Source of the DNA: Adiantum capillus-veneris
Taxonomy: Eukaryota; Streptophyta; Polypodiopsida; Polypodiales; Pteridaceae
DNA: 64,000 nucleotides
Assembly (NCBI GenBank): GCA_014529385.2
Contig: CM043966.1
Location: 86,152,087 to 86,216,086 of the forward strand
Direction: 5' to 3'
The translations under genes and the position numbers were made by a program. How positions within the stretch are numbered: position 1 is the first letter of the stretch; every line of letters begins with the position of its first letter. Under the pieces are notes generated by a model. The model made no database searches and was not told the DNA's origin. It saw only the letters and a program-made list of their open reading frames with translations. This document shows, piece by piece, positions 10,922-21,143 of the stretch.

Positions 10922-11601
10922 AAGAAAGTGTGTCTTCCCCTTGAATTCAGGAATGGGTCAAAGTCTCTTGTATAGACTTTTGTTTTCTGTCTAATCTTGG
11001 CATCTTTTTTGGCTTCTAGAACTTTAATTGGGAAAATCATAGAACACATCAATGTCTTTATCACACTAATTTTCTCCTTTTGATTCCTTAGACTTCTCGT
11101 CATCAGCTTCTTCCTTGTTTTCAAACCTATCAGAAGAATCATGATAGCTCTCTTTGTCCTCTTTTTCTTGTCTCGTAGGTATTTCCACAAATCCTACCAC
11201 TTGGATGTCAATGTTTTGTTCAAGGTTTATTCCTTGCATGTTTTCCGTCTCTAGTTCATCTTCATTTTCCTATGAAATCTAGCTTAGCATGTAGTATGGT
11301 ACAATATCATAATCATTCTCATCACAAAATTTTGTGGGAGTGGTTTCGTTTACACATATGTCTAATGTTACCAAGATTTGGGAATATTCTAGGGGTTCTA
11401 GCTTATCTTTTGCGAAAGAGATCCCTCACGTAAGCATCGTCTTCCAAAACCCTCTCTAAGGACTTTTGATTTCTCTTGAAATCACTGCATTGGGATGCTC
11501 TGCATATGCATATCTCTTTCTTTTTGCATAACGATTGCTGAGACAAAATCTTACATGGGCATTCTAGTTACATCATGGTAGCTATGATCTCTCATATTTA
11601 C
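10922..11601 (-). pseudogene. Element B protease-RT linker (decayed)
   Basis: Polyprotein spacer between protease and RT. The minus strand has an open stretch at 10918-11190 rich in Lys, Arg and Glu, preceded by broken acidic sequence. Element C has a comparable acidic segment at 17294-17533. No catalytic motif seen. Confidence 0.45.
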
Positions 11602-12147
11602 TCATGTCGTGGTTTCAGCATGTCTCAAGTATAAATAATTGTACCCCCAGTCTTGCACCATCTTGAGTTGTCTCATGAATGGCCTTCGGATAATCTCATA
11701 ATTACTTTTCTTGACAAAATCTACTATGGCAAAAGTATGTTCATACTCTATGCCACAAGAAGACACCACTACTACTTCTAGCAATCCTATGGGTCTTTCA
11801 ACATGACCATCAACTAATTGCAGTTTCATTCTGGTTGTCCTTATTGCTGGTTTCCCCCATTTTTGCCATATTTGTTTTGTTGCTATGGCAATGCCTACTC
11901 CATTGTCAAGTATAGCTTTAGTTTCAATCCCATTGTACTCGACAAGTAACGTCGTATTGCCATCCTCACCCTCATAGTACTCTCCAACTTTGTTTAGAGG
12001 TATAGGTTTGGTATTTGACCTGGGTGGTTCTATGTCGTTCAGCTCATTTTCCAGGAACTTTATTATAGGACTTTTGATGCCCAATTTCTCAAGACATTTA
12101 CCTACTTCCGTCCACTTGCTTGGCCTGCTTTTCAACAATTCAGTCAT
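11602..12147 (-). pseudogene. Element B aspartic protease
   Basis: Retropepsin-like protease. The substrate-loop lead Y-N-G-I-E-T-K-A-I-L is followed by D-N-G-V-G-I-A-I-A-T-K, where elements A and C read D-S-G; the Ser to Asn change sits at the residue next to the catalytic Asp. Later come M-K-L-Q-L-V-D-G-H, E-Y-E-H-T-F-A-I-V-D-F and Y-E-I-I-R-R-P-F-M-R-Q, where the usual I-L-G-R is damaged. The N-terminal 60 residues belong to the linker. Stops precede and follow the ORF. Confidence 0.8.
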
Positions 12148-13144
12148 GTGTGATTGTGCACTTGACCGGCGTAGATAATAATTCTATCAAAACTTTAGTA
12201 TTCATTTGTTTTGTTCCTCCTATCCTTTGTGAAGGTAATCTTTTGATCTCCAACTTTGTCTCGTAATCTCCCATGCTGGTCTACTATCTTCTGATGCAAT
12301 AAAGCCGACATCCCCCTGAAATGATCTAGAGTCCACATGCCAAGGTGGTCTATTCAGATTAAGTTTCGAGAAAGGTGCCGACTTAACAGTTTTGGTCTCA
12401 TCTTTCTCTTGTGCCTTCCTCACGATTTCCCATAGTTATTTTGGCCACTGTTCTTCTACAATAGGAATGTAAGGTGGAAAATTCCTTAGTGACTCATGAG
12501 TGGTGTTTGGCACTACTCTTTCATCCTCTTTATCAAGAAATGGTCTTTCAATGTTCTCTACCTTTTCTTGAAGCTTCTCTTATGTATGGGCTTGGGCTTC
12601 TTTGTTTGATGTCCTGACTATCCTATCCCTCAATTCTATTGGCTAAGGTTCTAGTAATGTCTGTGCAGTCTCAATCAATTGTTTGCACATTTCTAGTCTT
12701 TGTTTCTCCAACTCTAGATAAGGATACGTCATCCATATTTGGCTGTGTGTTGTTTGATCTTGCCTCAAAAGCTTACAAGATTGCATCAAGTGGTTCTATC
12801 ACTTTGTCTATCAGAATAAATCCTCCTGATCTAGCACTTCTCAGTGCCTTTTCTGATTTAAAGAATTCAACTTCCCGTTGCTATTTTAATTGCTCTCAAG
12901 CCATTGCCAACTCAGCCTCTGCATCGTAGCTAGGATGATTATAGCCACCTTTTTCCTCGTAATATGATACTAAAACTAATGCTCTTTCTTGTTATTCCTC
13001 CACAAGTGTTGTATACCTAACGGCTACCTATCCTTCTCCTGGCAGAGGTGGTTGAGTTCCCAATACTGGCATAGCCTTCTCCACTCCTTCCAGATAATGA
13101 GTCGGACTTGGTGCATATCTTGGTGGCATGGGTGCTCCTACTTG
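12148..13144 (-). pseudogene. Element B gag-protease linker (decayed)
   Basis: About 1 kb without a long open frame between nucleocapsid and protease. Patches resemble the same region of A (1-1539) and C (18069-18930), for example a helix rich in Glu, Lys and Gln around 12650-12720. Broken by many stops. The plus-strand ORF here (12639-12929) looks like a shadow. Confidence 0.45.
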
Positions 13145-13960
13145 CTATCCCATTGGGCGTTCTCTCACGTAGTTCTTATTGTAGAAGAACTCCTCTGTCA
13201 TATGGTTCGTGTATTTCTTTTCAATGTCACACCATTTAGGCGCTCTCTGCGGTAAGACTGGACACTCTCTCGACAAATGGTCTCCTTCACAATTATAACA
13301 TCTCCTTGGCTTCGGTACAGGTGTTGCTGCAGCTGCTACATTTACTTGCCGTAAAAGCTCTTTAGTTAATTGTTTGTAGATGACCATTGCATCCATCTTC
13401 TTCGTAGTTTTAATAGAAGATGTCTCACTTGAAGTTGAACTTTTCTTGTCGCCACTCCTTTCTACTTGGTCTTCAAATATCTTATAGTTGTCGACAATAT
13501 CTATAGCCACTTTGGTCACCTCATCTAGGGTATCACACTTCTTTAAGTACAATTCCTTTTTCAAAATCTCACTCCGTAAGCCTTGAATAAATTGACTGAC
13601 TATCTTGGCTTCCGTAAAAAGTTCATCCAATGGGCATCTCTTTACATAGTGCTTCATTCGCCTGGAACCATCTCTCACTGATTCCTTGTTTTCCTGCTCG
13701 AAGTTTATAATCTGGGAGTAAGAATTATGTTCTAAACCCCTCTTGGAGAACTCTCTCGTGAATTCATCATAGAAATCTTCCATTCTTGGAAACTCCACAT
13801 TTTTTAAAGATTGAAACCAATATGCAGCATCTCCCTCTAAGGTCATCCCAAATCTTTGAAATTGCATCCTATGGTCATTGATGTTTTCAGCCTCTATGAC
13901 TTGCATGAAGCTGGCCACATGTGCAAATGGGTCTCCTAATCTTGAAAATGTTTTGTTCAC
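13145..13960 (-). CDS. Element B gag capsid core and nucleocapsid
   Basis: Capsid domain at residues 1-110 (F-S-R-L-G-D-P-F-A-H-V-A; A-Y-W-F-Q-S-L; E-F-T-R-E-F-S-K-R-G; a C-P-L-D-E-L patch), then a Lys/Ser-rich linker and a zinc knuckle C-Y-N-C-E-G-D-H-L-S-R-E-C near residue 220. The knuckle is CX2CX3HX4C, the same shortened form as in element A. It is followed by W-C-D-I-E-K-K-Y-T-N-H and Y-V-R-E-R-P as in A; the final Cys of that second motif is Phe here. The 271-residue ORF has no internal stop. The true gag start lies upstream in the broken N-terminal region, so the first Met is not a real start. Confidence 0.8.
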   Translation of the reverse strand: MNKTFSRLGDPFAHVASFMQVIEAENINDHRMQFQRFGMTLEGDAAYWFQSLKNVEFPRMEDFYDEFTREFSKRGLEHNSYSQIINFEQENKESVRDGSRRMKHYVKRCPLDELFTEAKIVSQFIQGLRSEILKKELYLKKCDTLDEVTKVAIDIVDNYKIFEDQVERSGDKKSSTSSETSSIKTTKKMDAMVIYKQLTKELLRQVNVAAAATPVPKPRRCYNCEGDHLSRECPVLPQRAPKWCDIEKKYTNHMTEEFFYNKNYVRERPMG

Positions 13961-14050
13961 CCACTTGGCTACCTCTGATGGTATAACTCACCGATCTCCA
14001 AGGGTTCTACCTAGGGCCGTGCCTTCTAACCCATCATCTACTGGAGCCCC

Positions 14051-14600
14051 TTATATAGGTGCTCTCCTTTCCGATGTTTTGGCATGCATTCCATGTGATG
14101 GTGGATGTGGTGGTATTATATAAACCAAATGTCCACCTCTCGCTTCTGATCTTTCCACTACCATACTTGAACTAGGATTCTTTTTTCCAGGACCCCTCAT
14201 GACAATTCCAGCTATCACCACTCCTTCCTTTTGACTCATGGTTTCTCTCTGGCTGCCTTTCGCTTGTCTCAAGTACTCACTCTCTCTTTGTGACTCCGCC
14301 ATGAGTTCAATCTCAACTTTCTCATCACTCGATCGTCGGCTCCAAAGGCTCTGGTAAATTGTTGACACAGATACTCCATTAATCCAAAAATTAAGAAGAT
14401 CTATTTGAACAATTTTACAATATCTTTGGGCATACTTGTCTACTATGAAGGTAGGATGTTATGGTTTTCTTATATCCTCAAAGATATACAAGCATTTTTC
14501 TTCAGTCAACTCTCTAGGTACAGGTTCCATGCACTTGTAAAAAGTCAATTCTGGTCTCATGCGGTACAATACATCTTCCAAGTGGTCTCATGCAGTATAG
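14051..14600 (-). pseudogene. Element B gag N-terminal region with the Y-x-C-x-E-P-x-P-x-E-L-T motif
   Basis: From 14600 leftward the minus strand reads Y-K-C-M-E-P-V-P-R-E-L-T, L-Y-I-F, then D-K-Y and W-I-N-G-V, aligning with 3340-3546 of element A. One stop lies in the middle. Downstream, 14051-14368 is a charged Ser/Glu/Arg stretch equivalent to A's linker. Unrecognised domain shared by two diverged elements. Confidence 0.6.
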
Positions 14601-14702
14601 CCCATCTTCTAAGTGGTCGGTAGAGACTTTTCTTACTAGGTAATCAGTCTTGTATAGGGTCATTGGAATTTCTGATTTCTTTTCAACAACTTTAAACTCC
14701 TC

Positions 14703-15171
14703 TTAATTCACTACAATATTCCCAAACTTGTCCACTAAGTGAGGATCTTCCACAACACGGTATTGGGCACCTTTAGTGTCCTCATAGCAGTCAGAATTGT
14801 AATAAGTATCCACATATTCCAGTGCCATTCCAAGAACATTGCCACAACGGTAATAGTAATTTCCATTACTATCCTGGTATATGGTTGCTCCATGTTGGCT
14901 ACGGTATTTAAACACTAACTCAAACTTGTTTTCCTCCTCGAAGGTGCTACAGGTTCCTGCCACTAGATTACCACTCAAAATACTTTGGCCTTTTCCTTTC
15001 AGAAGCCATTTTAGAGGATGAGTAGTCAAATGATATACTGGATCCTTCCTGAATTGTAGTCAAGGGTTCTAAGTCAATTTGGTTGACACTCTCTTCAGTA
15101 GACGCTCTACTCACTTTACTTTTAACACTCTTAGCTCTTGACTTAAAAAAGGTTCCTGATTTCAAATACAT
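14703..15171 (-). pseudogene. Element B extreme N-terminal gag region
   Basis: Two overlapping minus-strand frames: 14968-15171, starting M-Y-L-K-S-G-T-F-F-K and rich in Lys/Ser, and 14703-15029, rich in Tyr and acidic residues (Y-Y-Y-R-C near 14845, A-Q-Y-R-V-V-E near 14750). It is the first coding sequence after the leader, so the polyprotein probably began near 15171. A frameshift near 15000 separates the two. No known domain recognised. Confidence 0.45.
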
Positions 15172-15510
15172 AAGCGATTGAAAGCAGACCTTGCAAACTT
15201 GAAATATTACCCTATCTTCTCTCTCATGTCTTGATCTATGATGAACTCCTTTTGGTTTCTACATAAGTATGGTTAGTCTATTCACAAGGGTTGCCCTTGA
15301 ATTATGGAAGCAATATTTTGATTATATACAACGGTGACAAGTTTCTACTGAACTGACACAATTTTGCAATCATTCTTTTCTGCTAATGTGTGTTTCTGGA
15401 TCTTTTGGTGGTCCAATTTCAAATTTGAACATATGGTTGGGACCCTAGGAAAGTGTAGATCATAGATGTGGGGTTACCTTTTGCCAAAAGTCAAAAATTC
15501 AAAGATTCAC

Positions 15511-16124
15511 TACTCTATTGTGATAGAGTAACTGATACCCCCAAAATTGTCCAATTTTGGATTTTGACCTTACCTTGTGATTCTAAGCACTCTCTTGAGT
15601 CCACCCCTAAACTTTCATAGGGTTTGGACATTTGGATCTCCTGCTGGGACAAATTTGGTGTTTTCTCTAAAGTTGCAACACTCTCTTGGTCTAGGAGTCA
15701 CTTTTAGTGGTTCAAATGCCTTGAAACTTCTTGAGTGCACTCTACATGCTTATGTTGTGTTATGTCCCAGAGGTTTTGGCAAAATTTGGCTCCTAGCTTC
15801 CTGTTAATACTCTATCGTGATAAAGTAGCAAGTAGGTCTTTTTGGACTCTTTCTCAAATCTCTCTTCACAGCCAAGTTTCCCTCCCCTTGTATAGGTTAT
15901 GTGCCAATTTTCACCACGTTTGGAAATTCGGTCGAGTCCCTTTTCCCAATTTATCTCAGAAGTCTGACTCTAAACACTAGAAAAGTGCTTTGGTGGTCTT
16001 TTTGATAGTTAAATCTTCCCAATTTTGGTATGCACACTAGTGAGGGTATGCCAAATCCATGGCTCAGAGGATTTTGCAAAATTCCAAGTCTATCTGATAG
16101 GTGCTACTCTATCGCTATAGAATA
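15511..16124. repeat. 297-bp palindrome-bearing tandem repeats in the element B leader
   Basis: Three 20-bp palindromes begin at 15511, 15808 and 16105, exactly 297 bp apart. The first is TACTCTAT, loop TGTG, ATAGAGTA (perfect 8-bp arms); the others have loop CGTG or CGCT and one arm mismatch each. Flanks also match weakly, for example CAGAGG followed by a T-rich and CAAAATT stretch before the second and third palindromes. It is the counterpart of the array in element A, with a different palindrome. Confidence 0.75.
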
Positions 16125-16339
16125 ACCAGAGGGACATTGAGACCTAATTTTTTGACTGTTTTTGCAGATTTCGAATCCCTACACTCTTAAAACATTGCCC
16201 ATTAAGTTTCACTCAATTTGGATTTTTCTTCCTTTGTATTCAAGAAATTCACTGTTTCCTAATTCCAAAAGTCAAACATTACATCCCCACCTCACACCCG
16301 TTGTCATACCTATAATTCATATCATACTATCAAACAACC

Positions 16340-16914
16340 ATTAAAAAAAAACAAATTTGCCAATAATCAAGCCACTAATCACAATAGATTCCCACCAATC
16401 AACAATGAAGGTTGAGGTGGTTACAACCAAGGCTATGACTGAGGTCTAGGTAACCAAAAAAATGGAAGGAAAAATTAGAGACCTCAGTAATGTTTCTACT
16501 GTGAGGATCCCAACCACCTAATAAGTGATCGCCCCCTAAAAAAGTGGTAAGAAGCATCCCAACAAGAAGTCATCATCCAACACTACAAAATATAGGAAAC
16601 CACCCCCTACCAGGTGTGAATGATGTAATAATTGATCTCCCCACAAGGATTCACACCCACCCCCCATTCCTTCCAGTACCCATAGTCAAGGCTCCACCTT
16701 ATGAACAATACAACCAGCTAACACCCGACCAAATGCTCCTATCCATGTCAATCATGATGCATAGAGATCTATCTGGGAGCAGGTAGCTACATGGCCCAAG
16801 ATGAAGTCAGAGCTGTGCTGCTACCATGCCCCATCCCCGTTCCCTCCCCATCCTTGTCCCTACCCCTACCCGCATCCTCGACATATGAGCGGTGCAATCG
16901 AGAACATGTGAAGA
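16340..16914 (+). other. Unassigned fragment with a degraded zinc-knuckle-like motif
   Basis: Plus strand near 16490-16535 reads C-F-Y-C-E-D-P-N-H-L-I-S-D-R, a CX2CX4H box whose last Cys is Arg, with basic residues after it. Upstream is Asn/Gly/Gln-rich. It may be a piece of gag from an element in plus orientation; nothing else supports that. A pyrimidine-rich run (16835-16880) precedes the LTR fragment at 16915. Confidence 0.3.
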
Positions 16915-17275
16915 TGTCATAAAAACTAATATCTAACAATTCAAAATGCTTCTCTCTTATGAAACTGATAATTTAATACCGGAGTATAAAGGGAACAAAT
17001 GTTGGAATATTACAATGTGCCTCTAGGCTTGTCTCAACACGGGACCAAGAGTGAGAGAAGTAAGCACCTCTCTAGAGGTCCAAAGGGAAACAGTTTACCA
17101 AAGAGCAATGCTCATGTAATGGAGCTCAAGGACCTGACGGGTTGCTTCATTAAAGCCTCCAAAGGTAAGTGTTTCAAGTCCTTAAGACTAGGACCATTAG
17201 ATAAGAAGTCATGGAACATCGTGAGCTATAATTTAGCATTTCCTAAATTATAGGAAATTCTCCTCATCTAAATCT
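16915..17275 (+). repeat. Fragment of a chromovirus-type LTR
   Basis: Begins TGTCATAA and follows the same course as the LTRs at 23427 and 31768/39114: 'taatatctaa', a 'cttatgaaactgat..ttaat' patch, 'tctcaacacggg' and 'ttcattaaagcctcc'. Similarity fades after about 17260, so only the first fifth of an LTR of about 1.6 kb is left. Diverged from the other copies, with small indels. Confidence 0.6.
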
Positions 17276-17293
17276 TTTTTTTCTTCTTGATTT

Positions 17294-18930
17294 CTAGTTT
17301 GGAAAGTCAAAAAAAAATTCCTCCCCTCCTTTTAAGAGTAACTTAGCTCTCGTATGCTCTTTTTCTGACCCCGAATCTTCCGAGGTAACTGAGTGTTCAT
17401 CTAATTCATCAGTTGCATCGTAATAGAGGTTTGAAAAGACTTGTTGAGCTTTCATTAAGGCCTTAGGTTCCTCATCTTCGTTTTCAATGTTGAGGATTGA
17501 AATCATTTGGATGGGAATTATTTCATAGCCCATTGCAAAATTGAGTAGGCATAGACATATTCACACATACATCCATTGTCGCTAAAATTTGAATCCACTT
17601 GAATGGTTCAAACAAATGCTCTAGAAAGAGTTCAGGTACATAGGTTTTGTTAGTGCAGTCCCTTTCTAGGATACATTCTTCTCGTCTTAAGCTTCCATTT
17701 TCTGAAGCTCCACACATCCAAATAGGAGTGTCTTTGTTTAACCAGGCTGGGAGTTTAGTTTTAGCCAAAGAGACTGAATCAAACTCTTGGATGGGTGTTT
17801 TCAAGACATCTCTATAAATGTGATCTTTTGGATTGACTCTTGTTATAGATCCCACTTGCTTCAAGTACAGATAGTTGTTTCCCCAATCTTGGATAAGTTG
17901 TACCTGTCGCATGAAAGCTCTTCCCAATATGATTTCATAGTTGAGTGTTTTCCCAAAGTCTACTATGGCAAAAGTGTGTTGATATTCAATTCCACAGGAA
18001 TTGATTATCACTTTTTCAAGCAGCCCTAATGGTCTCTCAATGTGTCCGTCAACCAACTGCAATTTCATTCAAGTTTGTCTAATGGCTGGTTGTCCCCAGG
18101 ATTCCCGTACTGCTTTAGTGGCTATGTCTATGCCAGCTCCACTATCCAGTATCCCCTTGGTTTCAATGTCATTATATTTCATTGGGAGGGTGGTGTTTCC
18201 TTCTTCCCCTTCATAATATTCTCCGACCTTGTTCATAGGAACTGATCGAATCTCTTTGTTTTCCATTTCATTTTTCAATTTTTCCAAACTCTTTGAGATT
18301 AACCCCGTTATCCCCACCTTCTCTAGGGTTTTCTGTAAATCGTCCTTTAACAGTTCTCCCAAGGTAAGAGTGCATTGGATGGGTGTAGACATGATTGAAT
18401 GGATGTTGTCTACTTCTAGGGTTTGTTCATCTCTTTTTACTTGAGTGGTTTTGCACACGATGGATTCATCTTCGCTATCTCCCAAGTAAGAAGATAATGT
18501 TTTTAATGTCAATGGTTTCGACATTCCTGAAGATTCCGATCCGCAATCCCCGTATAAGGATTGTACATCCATGTTCATATAAGAAGGTAGGTTATCCAAC
18601 CAGACTTCCTCTATAGGAGCTGACTTTAAATTTAGGCTCCCATCATTGATCTCTCTTAATTTTTCCATGAGTGTCCTGGCTAGTCTTCCTCTAAGAATGG
18701 AATTCCGTCTATGGCATCTTCGTTGTCAGACACTATAAGCTCTGGTTTGTTTGTTTCAAGGTGGGGTTCAACCACCACATCAGATTTTTCTTTTGTTTCT
18801 TTTACCACAAGCTCTTCAGGTTTTGCAATCCTTTCAAGCTTGGGTTTTTGTTTTTCCAGCATTTCTTGCGTGATTCTAACCCCGGGGGATTCACCATGGA
18901 AAACTTACCGCACCACATAAGTGCAGGGGA
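17294..18930 (-). pseudogene. Element C: gag-protease remnant of a third Tat-like element
   Basis: Minus-strand fragments in order: helix start M-L-E-K-Q-K-P-K-L-E (18680-18862), linker and protease N-terminal half (18069-18668) with the intact motif D-S-G-A-G-I-D-I-A-T-K, protease C-terminal half (17523-18068) with M-K-L-Q-L-V-D-G-H, I-V-D-F and Y-E-I-I-L-G-R-A-F-M-R-Q, and an acidic linker (17294-17533). One TGA at 18069 splits the protease; B has an Arg codon in that place, so CGA to TGA is likely. Best-preserved protease in the window. No RT, LTR or PBS adjoins it. Confidence 0.75.
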
Positions 18931-19848
18931 GGGTTTTTTTTTTACAAGTTACATAAGCGTATAAGTTAGGGGCAGGTCTCCCAATAATTTATCTCCCAAG
19001 GTTAAAAATAAGGAAGGTCGTGGCACAAGTAGATGCTTTCACCACCCCCTAAATAAGGGAAAAATTTATAACTAGTATCTATCTTTTACTATCCTTAAAG
19101 ACAGAGTTGTCATGCCCCCCACCCCAAACAAAAAAATAAGACCCTTGACATCACTTGTGCCTTATACTTATGATCCAAGCTCACACGTATACTCAGCTAT
19201 TTCCAATGGGAGAAATATGGCTATTGAGCACTAACGATAACTCAATGGTTTGATGTTGTACCATAGCCATAATCTTTCCATAGACAAAGGTACAAAACTT
19301 ACATGCATTACAATATAAAGGTAAAAAGTAGTATCCCAACAACCATACTATGAGCAACATTATGTAAGCATCACCATGACCCATTCAAATCAATACCATA
19401 CAACACTAGTGATGTTCTAAAAAGAAGCACTACTTCTCTTCGCACCACCTCTAAAAAAATTACACCATCAGTTTTTGTGGGAAAGGCACAATCATCTACC
19501 ATGTAGCTATGGTATTTTAGAAACAACCTCTCTGAAATCTTCTCCCCACTCTCTATATTGTAGCTCGGTACATCATGACCTAGAGGATCCCAAAGACACC
19601 TATTTGTAAGATCAAGCACCTATTTGAATACACAAATTCCAAATATGATATTACTAGACCATGAAAGAAGATCTCCATAAAAGAAACATAAACAAAATTA
19701 ATTCAATAAAAGAATAATGATCTTACGGCCTCTTTAGAGAAAAGATGTCGATATGCCTTGGAGTCACACATAAGTGTCCGAGTACGATGAATCACAAGCC
19801 CCACTCTCGACACATCTAAACAAGGAAATCCCCTATGCATCTCCAAGG
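18931..19848. other. Non-coding, no feature recognised
   Basis: No ORF with recognisable similarity, no LTR edge and no tandem repeat. Two short minus-strand open stretches (19193-19384 and 19371-19619) have no motif. Small homopolymer runs only. Confidence 0.4.
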
Positions 19849-19849
19849 A

Positions 19850-20880
19850 ACTCTCCTTTGTTTTAGTAGATTAAAAAAAAAAAACACCTCTCCACCTTCA
19901 TCATTAAGACCTCCACACGAGACTAAGGACGTTCAAACTTAGTAAAAACACAACCCAAAATCTTAATGAATACGATTTAAATCACTTTGTAAAATCATCA
20001 TTTCTCATTATTACTTAGTGTATAATAGATGTTTGAGCTCTTTGGTCATCCGCTTCCAAGCGGATGATGAGAGAGCTCAATAACATTTATGCTATATGCA
20101 ATTATAAGACAAAAGTTTTAACTAGACAACAACTAATCTGCTTTTTAAGTTTCCATTAAATACACTTATTTTTTTTCCAAACACTGTTTCTCATTTTTTC
20201 TTTGTGTGTAGCAAGTGTTTGAGCTCTCTAATCATCCGCATGCAAGCGGATGATCGGAGAGCTCAAGAACTCTATATATTCAATTTGACACAATGATTGA
20301 AAATAGGTAGCAAAACTAATCTATTTTTCAAGGTGCTATTAAATACACTATAAAAACCATATCATCAAAACAATCAAGACATAACGATTTGTCAAAACCC
20401 AAAACAAATACTCAAATTATAAAAAACATATAAAGTTGGATAGAGTCTCCTTTATTTAAGAATAAAAGTTTTTAAAAAACCATATCCACCTTCATCATGA
20501 AGGCATTCACAAGAGATTAAGAACATTCAAGATAGAAAAAAGACAACAAAAAATCTTATTAAATACATGTGTTTTTATTAATATCACTAAAAAAGTTGAG
20601 AAATAGCTCACCAATCATCAACGTGCATACGGATGATCTAGGAGATTTGACAAATGTTGATGATGTTGAGATTTAACTAGTTCTTTAAGGCATTATTTTG
20701 TTTTTTTACTTAGTTCATAGTATGTGTTGAGCTCTCTGATAATCGGTGTGTATGCGGATGATGAGAGAGATCAACACCTCTTATATTATATGAAATTTGG
20801 ACATGATAGTTGAAAACTGCTAGAAAAAATAATCTAGTTCATGTTCTACTCTGATTTTGGCGTATTAATTTAGAAATAAT
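19850..20880. repeat. Hairpin array with GAGCTC arms
   Basis: Four inverted repeats of about 48 bp at 20033-20080, 20219-20266, about 20604-20649 and 20727-20774. The second is best: arms TTGAGCTCTC and ATCATCCGC on the left, GCGGATGAT and GAGAGCTCAA on the right, with ATGCAA between the inner arms. They lie within two larger degenerate direct repeats starting near 19850 and 20440, both with 'tccaccttcatcat', then 'acattcaa'-like and 'aaaatctta' phrases, each with two hairpins. AT-rich spacers also repeat ('ttaaatacact' before 20170 and 20350). No coding sequence. It could be a satellite-like array or a leader of an element now lost. Confidence 0.75.
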
Positions 20881-21004
20881 TCTCCGATTTAAGGGCTTTT
20901 ATCAATGTAAAATAATAATAATGGTCCGGTTTAGTTATTTATCATTATTTTTTGGTTTTTTGCAAAAAAAAGGCCAAAAAGTGCCATTTAATCACAAAGA
21001 CATA

Positions 21005-21079
21005 CACACAAACTTGAAAAAAAAGAGGAGACCGGAGCCTCCTTATCGTCCGCCTCCGTGAGGACAATTGAGGGGCTCC

Positions 21080-21114
<35 letters not shown>

Positions 21115-21143
21115 CCAACTTTTGTTTTTCAAATTTGTGTGTT
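21005..21143. repeat. Foldback element with a 31-base C run
   Basis: Imperfect long inverted repeat. The left arm runs ACACAAACTTGAAAAA, then GGAGCC and TTATCGTCC; the right arm returns GGACAATTGAGGGGCTCC, the run of C (21081-21111), then TTTTTCAAATTTGTGTGT. The homopolymer makes one arm longer. Same design as 22374-22516. May be a MITE-like foldback unit; no target duplication was identified. Confidence 0.6.

Larger units (their letters stand above)
7079..16340 (-). mobile_element. Element B: Ty3/gypsy Tat-like retrotransposon, LTRs not identified
   Basis: Minus-strand order from right to left: repeat-bearing leader (about 15180-16340), gag (13145-15171), linker, protease, RT, RNase H, H2C2 and integrase, the canonical Ty3/gypsy order. 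The integrase ends 180 bp before the LTR of element A. No LTR of its own was found: the left end is cut by A's LTR and the right end fades into fragments near 16.3 kb. Several frameshifts and lost catalytic residues show it is dead. Similarity of the RNase H and integrase to the plus-strand copy at 49.2-51.4 kb places both in one lineage. Confidence 0.8.
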
